A DNA stretch of 7,034 nucleotides from CAMLHP01 sp035707845 (GTDB lineage: Bacteria > Gemmatimonadota > Gemmatimonadetes > Gemmatimonadales > GWC2-71-9), in contig DASSTP010000009.1 in NCBI GenBank assembly GCA_035707845.1, positions 1-7,034 on the forward strand. Direction: 5' to 3'. The notes beneath the pieces were generated by a model that saw only the letters and a list, made by a program, of their open reading frames with translations, had not been told where the DNA came from and made no database searches. The position numbers and the translations under genes are program-made. How positions within the stretch are numbered: position 1 is the stretch's first letter; each line of letters starts with the position of its first letter. Of this stretch, positions 1 to 5,591 are shown in pieces.

Positions 1-513
1 TACGTCTACGAGAAGCTTACCGGCGCGGAGTTCGTGCGATTCGTGGCCGCGCTGTATGGGCAGGAAGGTCCGGCGGTTGAACGGCGGATGAACGAGCTGC
101 TCGAGGTGTTCGAGCTCACCCCCTGGCGTGATGAGCTCACCGAGAGCTACAGCCACGGCATGCGGCAGAAGCTCATCATCTCGAGCGCGTTTGCGCACCG
201 GCCCGAGGTCATCGTCGTGGACGAGCCGATGGTGGGCCTGGATCCCAAGAGCGCGCGCACGCTCAAGGACCTTTTCCGGGCTTACGTGGACCGGGGCGGC
301 ACCATCCTGATGAGCACCCACACGCTGGAAGTGGCGGAAGGAATGTGCGACCGGATTGCCATCATCCAGCGGGGCCAGCTCCTGGCCGAAGGCACCATGT
401 CGGAGCTCCGGGCGCAGAGCGCCTCGGGGGACGAGAGTCTCGAGGCGCTCTTCCTCCGGCTGACCGGTGGGCTGCAGGCGAGCGGCCTGGACGCGATTTT
501 CGATGAACACTGA
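1..513 (+). CDS. ABC transporter ATP-binding protein, C-terminal part (cut by left edge)
   Basis: The nucleotide-binding subunit of an ABC exporter, which would hydrolyse ATP on the cytoplasmic side to drive the adjacent permease. The frame is open to base 1, so the start, Walker A and probably the Q-loop lie outside the window; 170 residues are visible. Numbering from base 1, there is a degenerate signature motif YSHGMRQK (about 50-57, in place of LSGGQ), Walker B VIVVDEP (about 70-76), the D-loop GLDP (about 79-82) and the H-loop histidine in STHTLE (about H107). The segment YEKLTGAEF at the left edge matches the stretch that normally follows the Q-loop. The SHGMRQK form is common in ATPases paired with ABC-2-type permeases. 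The last 11 bases overlap the permease start at 503, implying translational coupling. The substrate cannot be read from the sequence. Confidence 0.95.
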   Translation, partial: YVYEKLTGAEFVRFVAALYGQEGPAVERRMNELLEVFELTPWRDELTESYSHGMRQKLIISSAFAHRPEVIVVDEPMVGLDPKSARTLKDLFRAYVDRGGTILMSTHTLEVAEGMCDRIAIIQRGQLLAEGTMSELRAQSASGDESLEALFLRLTGGLQASGLDAIFDEH

Positions 514-2227
514 CGTCCTGCCGGTTGCGGTGCGGCAGGTCCCGCACCAGCCGAGCCTGGGCGACGTGCTGGCGCCCAAGTGGCGCAGCGCACTGGCGCG
601 GAGCCGCGCCGACCACCGCGGGCGCGGGCTCCGCTCGCTGCTCTTCCTGATCGTGGGCGGATTGTTCTGGGCGGCGGCGTTCGGGATCTGCTACCGGGTG
701 CTCCGGTTCGTGAACACCCAGGAAATCGGGATCCTGCTGGCCTCCAAGATGCTGGGCGTGATTTTCCTGGCCTTCGCGGCCATCCTGCTGCTCTCCAACC
801 TGATCACGTCCCTGTCCAGCTTCTTCCTGGCACGCGACCTCGACCTGCTGGTTGCCGCACCGCTGCACTGGTTCCGGCTGTACCTGGCAAAGCTGCTCGA
901 GACCACGGCGCACAGTTCGTGGATGGTGCTTGTCATGGCGGTACCCATCCTCACGGCCTACGGCATCGTGTTCGACGGCGGGCCGCTCTTCCCCTTCGTG
1001 GCACTGGCGGCCCTGCTGCCGTTCGTGGTGCTGCCGGCGGTGGTCGGCTCGGCTATCACACTGGTGCTGGTCAACGTCTTTCCTGCCCGCCGCATCCGCG
1101 ACCTGCTCACGCTGGTGGCGCTCGGTACCGTCGGTGGACTGGCGCTGCTGTTCCGGATGATCCGCCCGGAGCGACTGGCCCGGCCAGAGGGCTTCGAGAA
1201 CCTGGTCGAATTCCTCGCCGTGCTCCGGGCGCCCACCAATCCGTTCCTGCCGACCCAGTGGGCGTCGGACATGATCATGAACTGGCTGCGGCACATCGCC
1301 GATCCCCTGCCCATCCTGCTGCTGGTGACCACCGCCGCGGCGTTCGTGATCATGGGTGGCTGGCTGCACGGGCGGCTCTTCCGGGAGGGATACAGCAAGT
1401 CGCAGGAAGGAGCGGAGCGCTTCGTCCGCGGCCGCTCCTGGTCCGGCATCATGGCGCGCGCCGTGGGTGGGCTCTCCCCTGCCCGGCGCGAATTCCTGCT
1501 CAAGGACATCCGGCTCTTCTTCCGTGACCCGACCCAGTGGAGCCAGCTGATCCTGCTGGGCGTGCTGGTGGTGGTCTATGTCTTCAACATCCGGTCACTG
1601 CCGCTGTTCTCGGGCGAGAAGGTGCCGTTCTTCCTGGTGACGGTCATCGTATTCCTGAATCTCGGCCTCGCCGGCTTTGTCCTCACGGCAATTGCCGCAC
1701 GCTTCATTTTCCCATCGGTATCGCTGGAAGGGCGACAGCTCTGGCTGATCCAGTCGAGCCCTTTGCGGTTCCGGACACTGCTGCTGAGCAAGTACTGGCT
1801 GGGTACGCTGCCGCTCGTCGTGCTGGCCCTCGGCATCACCGCCACGACCAACGCCCTGCTACAGGCGTCGGCGTTCATGATGCTGGTGAGCTGCGGCACC
1901 ATCGTGGCATTTACCTGCGCCGCGAGCGCCCTCGCCCTCTGCCTCGGCGCCTACTATCCCAAGTTTGACACCGAGAATGCGGCGCAGATCCCCACCAGCT
2001 TTGGTGGACTGATCTTCATGATGAGCGGGATCGCGCTCCTCGGGCTGCTGATCGCCATCGAGGCGGTGCCGGTGAGCGCCTTTCTGCGGGCTCACCAGGC
2101 AGACGAGGTCTTCGTCCTGACGCCAGGCCTGCTGCTGGCCCTCGGCGCCGTTGGCGCCGTCTGCGTGGTGACGGCAGTGGCGGCGCTCGCGCTGGCGTCG
2201 CGGCGGCTGGATGGGCTGGAGAACTGA
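503..2227 (+). CDS. ABC exporter permease, 574 aa, about 12 TM segments, two related halves
   Basis: The membrane subunit of the ABC exporter begun by the upstream ATPase. The ATG at 503 overlaps the ATPase end by 11 bases; a GTG at 467 in the same frame would add 12 residues, but neither start has a clear Shine-Dalgarno, so the start rests on overlap style. Hydrophobic stretches lie near residues 44-66, 78-102, 138-155, 162-190, 200-218, 268-286, 348-364, 374-400, 432-450, 456-484, 500-522 and 541-566. At 574 residues it is about twice a simple ABC-2 permease. Residues 110-130 and 410-430 align without gaps (8 of 21 identical, including R, PL and the final K), suggesting two fused ABC-2-like halves. 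It may belong to the large ABC_tran_2-type (PF16949) permeases, but this was not tested by search. It is not CcmB, which is much smaller. Substrate unknown. Confidence 0.9.
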   Translation: MNTDVLPVAVRQVPHQPSLGDVLAPKWRSALARSRADHRGRGLRSLLFLIVGGLFWAAAFGICYRVLRFVNTQEIGILLASKMLGVIFLAFAAILLLSNLITSLSSFFLARDLDLLVAAPLHWFRLYLAKLLETTAHSSWMVLVMAVPILTAYGIVFDGGPLFPFVALAALLPFVVLPAVVGSAITLVLVNVFPARRIRDLLTLVALGTVGGLALLFRMIRPERLARPEGFENLVEFLAVLRAPTNPFLPTQWASDMIMNWLRHIADPLPILLLVTTAAAFVIMGGWLHGRLFREGYSKSQEGAERFVRGRSWSGIMARAVGGLSPARREFLLKDIRLFFRDPTQWSQLILLGVLVVVYVFNIRSLPLFSGEKVPFFLVTVIVFLNLGLAGFVLTAIAARFIFPSVSLEGRQLWLIQSSPLRFRTLLLSKYWLGTLPLVVLALGITATTNALLQASAFMMLVSCGTIVAFTCAASALALCLGAYYPKFDTENAAQIPTSFGGLIFMMSGIALLGLLIAIEAVPVSAFLRAHQADEVFVLTPGLLLALGAVGAVCVVTAVAALALASRRLDGLEN

Positions 2228-2316
2228 GCTGGGAGCTGCGAGCCATGAGCCATGAGCTGCGAGCTGCGAGCTGTAGCTTCGCTCAGGTCGCAGCTCACAG
2301 CGCACAGCGCACAGCT
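2226..2316. repeat. Heptanucleotide repeat array 1, with facing halves
   Basis: Thirteen consecutive 7-base steps follow the permease gene. Units 1-7 are GAGCTGG, GAGCTGC, GAGCCAT, GAGCCAT, GAGCTGC, GAGCTGC and GAGCTGT (2226-2274). After a less regular centre (2275-2288) come CGCAGCT, CACAGCG, CACAGCG and CACAGCT (2289-2316), which read like the first units on the opposite strand. TGAGCTGCGA at 2253-2262 is the exact reverse complement of 2288-2297, a 10-bp stem with a 25-base loop. The first unit starts at the second base of the permease stop codon. No transposase gene is nearby. A short T run (2322-2325) follows, but too far away for a good intrinsic terminator. Confidence 0.85.
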
Positions 2317-2397
2317 CCTCCGTTTTCCCGTTCCTTCCCGCATTAGCGCGGTACCGCACCGCACCCTGCTTGTTCCGACCTTGGGACCTCACCTCAC

Positions 2398-2403
2398 GGG
2401 AGG
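2398..2403 (+). promoter_or_regulatory. Shine-Dalgarno of the lipoprotein gene
   Basis: GGGAGG lies five bases before the ATG at 2409 and fixes that start, in preference to the in-frame GTG at 2370, which would place 13 residues before an otherwise normal signal peptide. In the roughly 80 bases between array 1 and this site I could not pick out a convincing promoter. Confidence 0.75.
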
Positions 2404-2408
2404 ATCCC

Positions 2409-3614
2409 ATGAAGCACATCTTCTTGCCGCTGCTGCTGCTCGCTGCGGCGTGCGGCACCGGTACCGAGAGCCCCACCACGCCGCTGGACACGCCGGCAGA
2501 CGCACGCAGCCCGGTGGCCAGTCTCGATGCGTCGCGTGAGCGGCTGGCACGCTCGCTTGCGCGGGCCCTTGGCCAACCCGATTTCCGCGCGTACATCCGT
2601 CAGGCCCTGGATACGTCGTCGGTGGAAGAGGGCAAGATCGCGGTGGACCAGTTTCTGCTTGCGAACCACGGCCGAGCCGCGCGTTCGCTTCGCGACGCCG
2701 ACTCCACCGGTGTGGACGCCGCCGCCGCTGCCCGACTGGAGATGTACTTTCCGGTGCCGGCGCACCGGGCAGCTTGGCAGGGGGATGACCACCTGCTGGT
2801 CGGGACTATCGGCGCGGACGGCACCATTCCGGTGGCGTTCAACCTGGCGGGCCAGCGTGTGGCCCTCGACCCGGATGTGCCGCCAGCCACCCCGGTGCTC
2901 GCCGTCGTGCCTCGGGAAACCGACTTCAGTGCGGTCCATCGGCACAACGTCTCCTTCATGACGTGCACGGACTGCGATGGTGGCGGCGATGGCGGCGGCA
3001 CGGCGGGCGGCACCTCGAGCGTTGTGATGCCGGGGCTCTATCTCACGCAGAGCCACCTGAACGACGTTTTCGAGTCCTGGCTCAAGGGCGCGCCGGAGAT
3101 CGAGATTTCCGTGCTGGGCCAGAAGGGAGCCACGGACTCCCTTACGACGTACCAGTGCATCAATGAACGCGCGGTCACGCCGTACACCTTCAATCAGGAC
3201 AACAAGGACTGGAGCGGCTCCGCGCTCCTGATGAGCCAGGGCCAGCTCGACAACTTCAAGTCGGCACACCCGGGCCAGGCACTGCGCCTCTTCTTCGTGG
3301 AAGACGACGACACGCCATGTGTCATGAAGGCAAGCCAGACCGACCTGAAGGCCATCATCCAGGCGGTGGATGCGCTGGTGAAGGGGCTCGCGGGCGGGAG
3401 CGACGTGACGCCCTGGTACGGCAAGGTCTGGAAGTACCTGCCGGTAGTGCAGCAGCTGGTTTCGCTGGGCAGCTCACTCATCAAGACCAACGACGACCTG
3501 ATCGGCAACGCCGTGGAAGACATCACCACCACCGAGCGGCACGCCGGCTACAACTGGATCATCAAGGGCAAGAACGCCGAGACCAACGGATATATCTCAC
3601 TGGAGATGCGATGA
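2409..3614 (+). CDS. Predicted lipoprotein of unknown function, 401 aa
   Basis: A signal peptide ends in a lipobox-like run (LLLLAAAC, lipidated cysteine C15), so the mature protein should be membrane-anchored and exported. A low-complexity Thr/Pro/Asp tether follows (about 17-40). The remainder appears to be two regions joined by a Gly/Asp-rich linker (about 190-201): an N-terminal region (about 45-183) with YFPVPAHRAAW and a PATPVLAVVP segment, and a C-terminal region (about 203-401) with GLYLTQS, SWLKGAPEIEISVLGQKG, a tryptophan-containing WSGSALLMSQ segment and an acidic FFVEDDDTPC. C186 and C189 (CTDC) sit just before the linker; C250 and C304 are the other mature cysteines, so disulfides are possible. 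I recall similar N- and C-terminal wording in uncharacterised bacterial lipoproteins (perhaps related to DUF3103), but cannot name a family securely. No catalytic motif is evident. The gene overlaps the next by ATGA. Confidence 0.88.
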   Translation: MKHIFLPLLLLAAACGTGTESPTTPLDTPADARSPVASLDASRERLARSLARALGQPDFRAYIRQALDTSSVEEGKIAVDQFLLANHGRAARSLRDADSTGVDAAAAARLEMYFPVPAHRAAWQGDDHLLVGTIGADGTIPVAFNLAGQRVALDPDVPPATPVLAVVPRETDFSAVHRHNVSFMTCTDCDGGGDGGGTAGGTSSVVMPGLYLTQSHLNDVFESWLKGAPEIEISVLGQKGATDSLTTYQCINERAVTPYTFNQDNKDWSGSALLMSQGQLDNFKSAHPGQALRLFFVEDDDTPCVMKASQTDLKAIIQAVDALVKGLAGGSDVTPWYGKVWKYLPVVQQLVSLGSSLIKTNDDLIGNAVEDITTTERHAGYNWIIKGKNAETNGYISLEMR

Positions 3615-4204
3615 GCAAGCGCACGATGTGCGCGGCCCTGCTCCTGCTGGCCGTACCGGGGATCGGTACGGCCCAGCAGCCGGGAGGATGGGCCGTGACC
3701 GGCTCGGTGGGGCAGACCTGGTTCAGCAAGGCAGCCACCGGTGAGTCCACCGACTTCGGACCGTCGCCGGGGCTCGCAGTCAGCCTGGGAGTGACGCGAC
3801 GCTTCGCCGGATGGGAGGCATCGCTCGAGGCCGACACCAGGCCGTCGGCGCTTCGCGCGTCCGATTCGGTGTCAGTGCTCGAGATCTCGGCACTCTCGTT
3901 CGGGCGCACGGGCCTGACCCTGGGACTGGGCAGGACGCTGGCACTCGCCGGATCAGCGTCGGTCATTACCGGCGCCGGGCTGCGCCTGGACGGGTGGACG
4001 CTCCCGGAGGACGAGCATCGCTGGCGAGCGGGCGCCGAGGCCCACGGCGCACTGCGTTTCGGACTGGGTGCGGTGACGCTGGAGAATCGGCTGACCGTCG
4101 GTATGTCAGGAAGCCCGTTCGACGCGGCCGACCTGCCCGACGGTTACCGGCGCCACGCGCTGACGTGGATGCAGGTGGGGATGGGAGTGAGGGTGGAATT
4201 GTGA
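3611..4204 (+). CDS. Small secreted beta-rich protein, probable outer-membrane barrel, 197 aa
   Basis: The ATG at 3611 overlaps the lipoprotein stop (ATGA) and has GGAG at 3602-3605 with a five-base spacer, so it is probably translationally coupled. The N-terminus is a Sec signal peptide (basic start, hydrophobic core about 7-15, likely cleavage after GIGTA near residue 21). The mature part is made of short alternating polar/hydrophobic stretches rich in Gly, such as WAVTGSVGQTWF, GLAVSLGVTRRF and LTLGLGRTLALAG, and ends in GMGVRVEL. This is the look of a small 8-stranded outer-membrane barrel, although the last residue is Leu and not the usual aromatic Phe/Trp. It has no cysteines after the signal peptide. 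A role together with the lipoprotein is inferred only from the operon. A soluble beta-sandwich cannot be excluded. Confidence 0.82.
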   Translation: MSKRTMCAALLLLAVPGIGTAQQPGGWAVTGSVGQTWFSKAATGESTDFGPSPGLAVSLGVTRRFAGWEASLEADTRPSALRASDSVSVLEISALSFGRTGLTLGLGRTLALAGSASVITGAGLRLDGWTLPEDEHRWRAGAEAHGALRFGLGAVTLENRLTVGMSGSPFDAADLPDGYRRHALTWMQVGMGVRVEL

Positions 4205-4317
4205 GGCATGAGGCATAGGGCGTGGGGCGTGGGGCGTGGGGCGTGTGGCTTTCGGCGCCCTATGCCTCAAGCCTCAAGCCTCAAGCCTCAAGCCTCAAGC
4301 CCTATGCCCTATTCCCA
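4203..4317. repeat. Heptanucleotide repeat array 2, with facing halves, between converging genes
   Basis: The left half reads GAGGCAT twice, AGGGCGT, GGGGCGT three times and GTGGCTT (4203-4251). The right half reads ATGCCTC, AAGCCTC four times, AAGCCCT, ATGCCCT and ATTCCCA (4262-4317), which on the other strand are GAGGCAT, GAGGCTT, AGGGCTT, AGGGCAT and so on. The two halves therefore use one family of units in opposite directions. The left edge begins at the second base of the upstream TGA stop. The right edge runs into the last codons of the converging gene. Period and lay-out match array 1, but the unit sequence is different. Confidence 0.9.
4210..4268. terminator. Possible bidirectional transcription end formed by array 2
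   Basis: Bases 4210-4222 (GAGGCATAGGGCG) are the exact reverse complement of 4256-4268, giving a 13-bp GC-rich stem with a 33-base loop in either transcript. It lies between two gene sets that converge. No T run follows on either strand, so it is not a textbook intrinsic terminator; it might instead protect 3' ends or work with a termination factor. The stem is seen; the function is inferred. Confidence 0.35.
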
Positions 4318-4787
4318 CATCGCTCGCAGAAACCCGCGTCCTTCGGCAATGGCGCCGAGCAGGCGGCGCAGAAGCGCCCAGTGGGGAGGCGCATGCCACA
4401 GGAAGAACAGAAGGCCGCGTCAGACTCGGGCCGCGGGCCGCAGGTGAGACAACCCACCGCAGTGCCGCCACGCCGACGGGCGGCGATCATTGCTTCCAGC
4501 GAGTCATCGTCCGGTTCGGCGGCGCGTTCCTGCCGCATGGCCTGCACCGCGAGGGCGGTATAGCGCGACTTGAGGGTGCCGTAGTCGTCATCGGACAGCT
4601 TGCCGGTGGCCCGGTCAAATTCGATTTCACGGAGCGCCTCCACTGCCCTGCTGCGCTCGCTGTCCTCGACATCGAAGGGATCGGCTGGCGGGGGCATTAC
4701 GTCCGGCGTCAGCCGGACCAGCGGACTCAGCATGAACCACACGCCCGCGCATCCGAGCACCAGTGCCGCGACCAGTTCCCAGATCAT
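4302..4787 (-). CDS. CcmI-like membrane protein fused to two zinc ribbons, 161 aa
   Basis: One membrane segment (about residues 4-24) is followed by a charged region with EALREIEFDRATGKLSDDDY (about 50-69), the wording typical of the cytoplasmic loop of CcmI, which helps deliver apocytochrome c in System I maturation. CcmI would then have a second membrane helix and a periplasmic TPR domain. Here these are missing and the C-terminal third carries eight cysteines in four CxxC pairs (C113/C116, C127/C130, C140/C143, C154/C157) with equal spacing, a double zinc ribbon. With arginines following the helix, the ribbons are predicted to be cytoplasmic. The ATG overlaps the ccmH stop by four bases (4784-4787), so the two are coupled. 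The last codons and the TAG stop lie inside repeat array 2. The CcmI relationship rests on the loop motif and position. Confidence 0.85.
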   Translation of the reverse strand: MIWELVAALVLGCAGVWFMLSPLVRLTPDVMPPPADPFDVEDSERSRAVEALREIEFDRATGKLSDDDYGTLKSRYTALAVQAMRQERAAEPDDDSLEAMIAARRRGGTAVGCLTCGPRPESDAAFCSSCGMRLPTGRFCAACSAPLPKDAGFCERCGNRA

Positions 4788-5428
4788 CCCCGGTCGGACT
4801 CCGCGATCTCACGCTCGAGTTCGGCCAGCTCGTCACCCGTCGCGTCCACCGGTGCCGGCGGTGGGGCTTCGGCCGGCGCCACGATGGCTCGGCGGCGCAG
4901 CAGCACCCATGCGAGCACGGCGCCCAGCATGAGGATGAGCACGCCCGGCACGAGATACCCGGCCAGGTTGAAGCCGCGCGGCGGCGGCGCCATCAGCGCC
5001 TTCTCGCCGTATTCCTGCACGAAGGTGGCGATGATCTGGTCGGCGGTCTGGCCGCCGTCCCAGAGCTTCATGATCTCGCGATGCAGTTCGGGCGAATAGG
5101 TACAGGTGAAATCGGTGGTGCGGCAGGTGTAGATGTCGAGCCCGCAGCCGCAGGAGCAGCGGAGCTTCTTCTCCAGCGTCTGGATGGCGAGATCGTTGTC
5201 CGCCGAGGTGGTCGGCGCCATCGGCCGCCCGGCGAGTCCCGGCGCGCCGAGCGTGCCGATGGAACCCTTGCCGGCCAGCGAGTCCACAGATGACGCAGCT
5301 GATTGGGATGACACAGCTGGCGCCGCTTGCGCACGAAGCACGGAGGCGCCGGCAACGCTGACGAGAGTCACCATCATCGCCCGCCTGCTCACTGATTTCT
5401 CCAATACGATTTGATCCTGCTGCCTCAT
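4784..5428 (-). CDS. ccmH: Cytochrome c biogenesis protein CcmH (thiol-active subunit), 214 aa
   Basis: CcmH-type proteins reduce or hold the CXXCH cysteines of apocytochrome c before haem attachment, using a pair of thiols outside the cytoplasmic membrane. The start at 5428 is chosen because AGGGGAA precedes it; an in-frame GTG at 5485 would start inside repeat array 3. The N-terminus has SRRAMM (about 14-19), a hydrophobic core and AQA near 33-35, a signal peptide with twin-arginine character. After a Ser/Ala/Gly-rich stretch comes the CcmH core: LEKKLRCSCGCGLDIYTC (cysteines at about 91, 93, 95, 102, and another at 109), then LHREIMKLWDGGQTADQIIA and FVQEYGEKAL, both typical of the family. 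One membrane helix (about 155-177) and an acidic, probably cytoplasmic tail follow. The active-site loop differs from the proteobacterial LRCxxCQ form. It overlaps the next gene by four bases. Confidence 0.92.
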   Translation of the reverse strand: MRQQDQIVLEKSVSRRAMMVTLVSVAGASVLRAQAAPAVSSQSAASSVDSLAGKGSIGTLGAPGLAGRPMAPTTSADNDLAIQTLEKKLRCSCGCGLDIYTCRTTDFTCTYSPELHREIMKLWDGGQTADQIIATFVQEYGEKALMAPPPRGFNLAGYLVPGVLILMLGAVLAWVLLRRRAIVAPAEAPPPAPVDATGDELAELEREIAESDRG

Positions 5429-5434
5429 CTCAAA

Positions 5435-5441
5435 TTCCCCT
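5435..5441 (-). promoter_or_regulatory. Likely Shine-Dalgarno of ccmH
   Basis: On the minus strand AGGGGAA lies about eight bases ahead of the ATG at 5428-5426. It is purine-rich and reasonably spaced though not a perfect GGAGG. It supports this start over the GTG at 5485, which is part of a repeat unit. Confidence 0.45.
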
Positions 5442-5463
5442 GCATTACCCGATATCAATGCTC

Positions 5464-5573
5464 TCACACGAAAACACGAAAGCACAAAAGGAGTCGTAAG
5501 TCACAAGTCGGATATCGTATAGGGTCACTGCTCGAGCTCCGCGCCCATTTCGTGCTTTCGTGTTTTCGTGTGA
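5464..5573. repeat. Repeat array 3: 26-base inverted arms of ACACGAAA octamers around heptamers
   Basis: The left arm (5464-5489) is TC followed by ACACGAAA, ACACGAAA and GCACAAAA. The right arm (5548-5573) is its reverse complement with one difference (25 of 26 match). The 58 bases between contain a second repeat type: AGGAGTC, GTAAGTC, ACAAGTC and GGATATC (5489-5516). It fills most of the 163-base gap between ccmF and ccmH and would form a long hairpin in their shared transcript. I see no target-site duplication at its ends and no open reading frame of its own, so it is either a very small mobile element or a grown repeat. Confidence 0.88.
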
Positions 5574-5591
5574 ACAGTCGTCAGGCACCGC

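Noticed and set aside
362..1369. A 335-residue open frame on the minus strand opposite the ABC genes
   Set aside because: It is rich in Gln, His, Arg and Gly with no domain, and lies opposite two clear coding genes; GC-rich codon bias produces such antisense frames.
2348..2357. Perfect palindrome GCGGTACCGC upstream of the lipoprotein, possible operator
   Set aside because: Ten-base palindromes are expected several times by chance in this length, and there is no second copy or promoter beside it.
2410..2480. KpnI-like GGTACC and CGGTACCG repeats near 2350 and 2458
   Set aside because: Only short matches with no consistent spacing; no support for a regulatory pair.
2394..3269. A 291-residue minus-strand frame opposite the lipoprotein
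   Set aside because: Arg/His/Gly-rich with no recognisable domain, opposite a gene with signal peptide and good ribosome-binding site.
4203..4317. Could array 2 be a CRISPR?
   Set aside because: Units are seven bases with no spacers between them, the halves face each other and no cas gene is present.
4236..5099. A 287-residue plus-strand frame across the ccm genes
   Set aside because: It begins in the heptamer array and continues opposite two genes with conserved cysteine motifs; the length is due to the stop-free repeat and GC bias.
5401..5463. GATATC seen before and inside array 3 as a possible target-site duplication
   Set aside because: One copy lies inside the element and not at its far edge, so it does not flank the arms as a duplication should.
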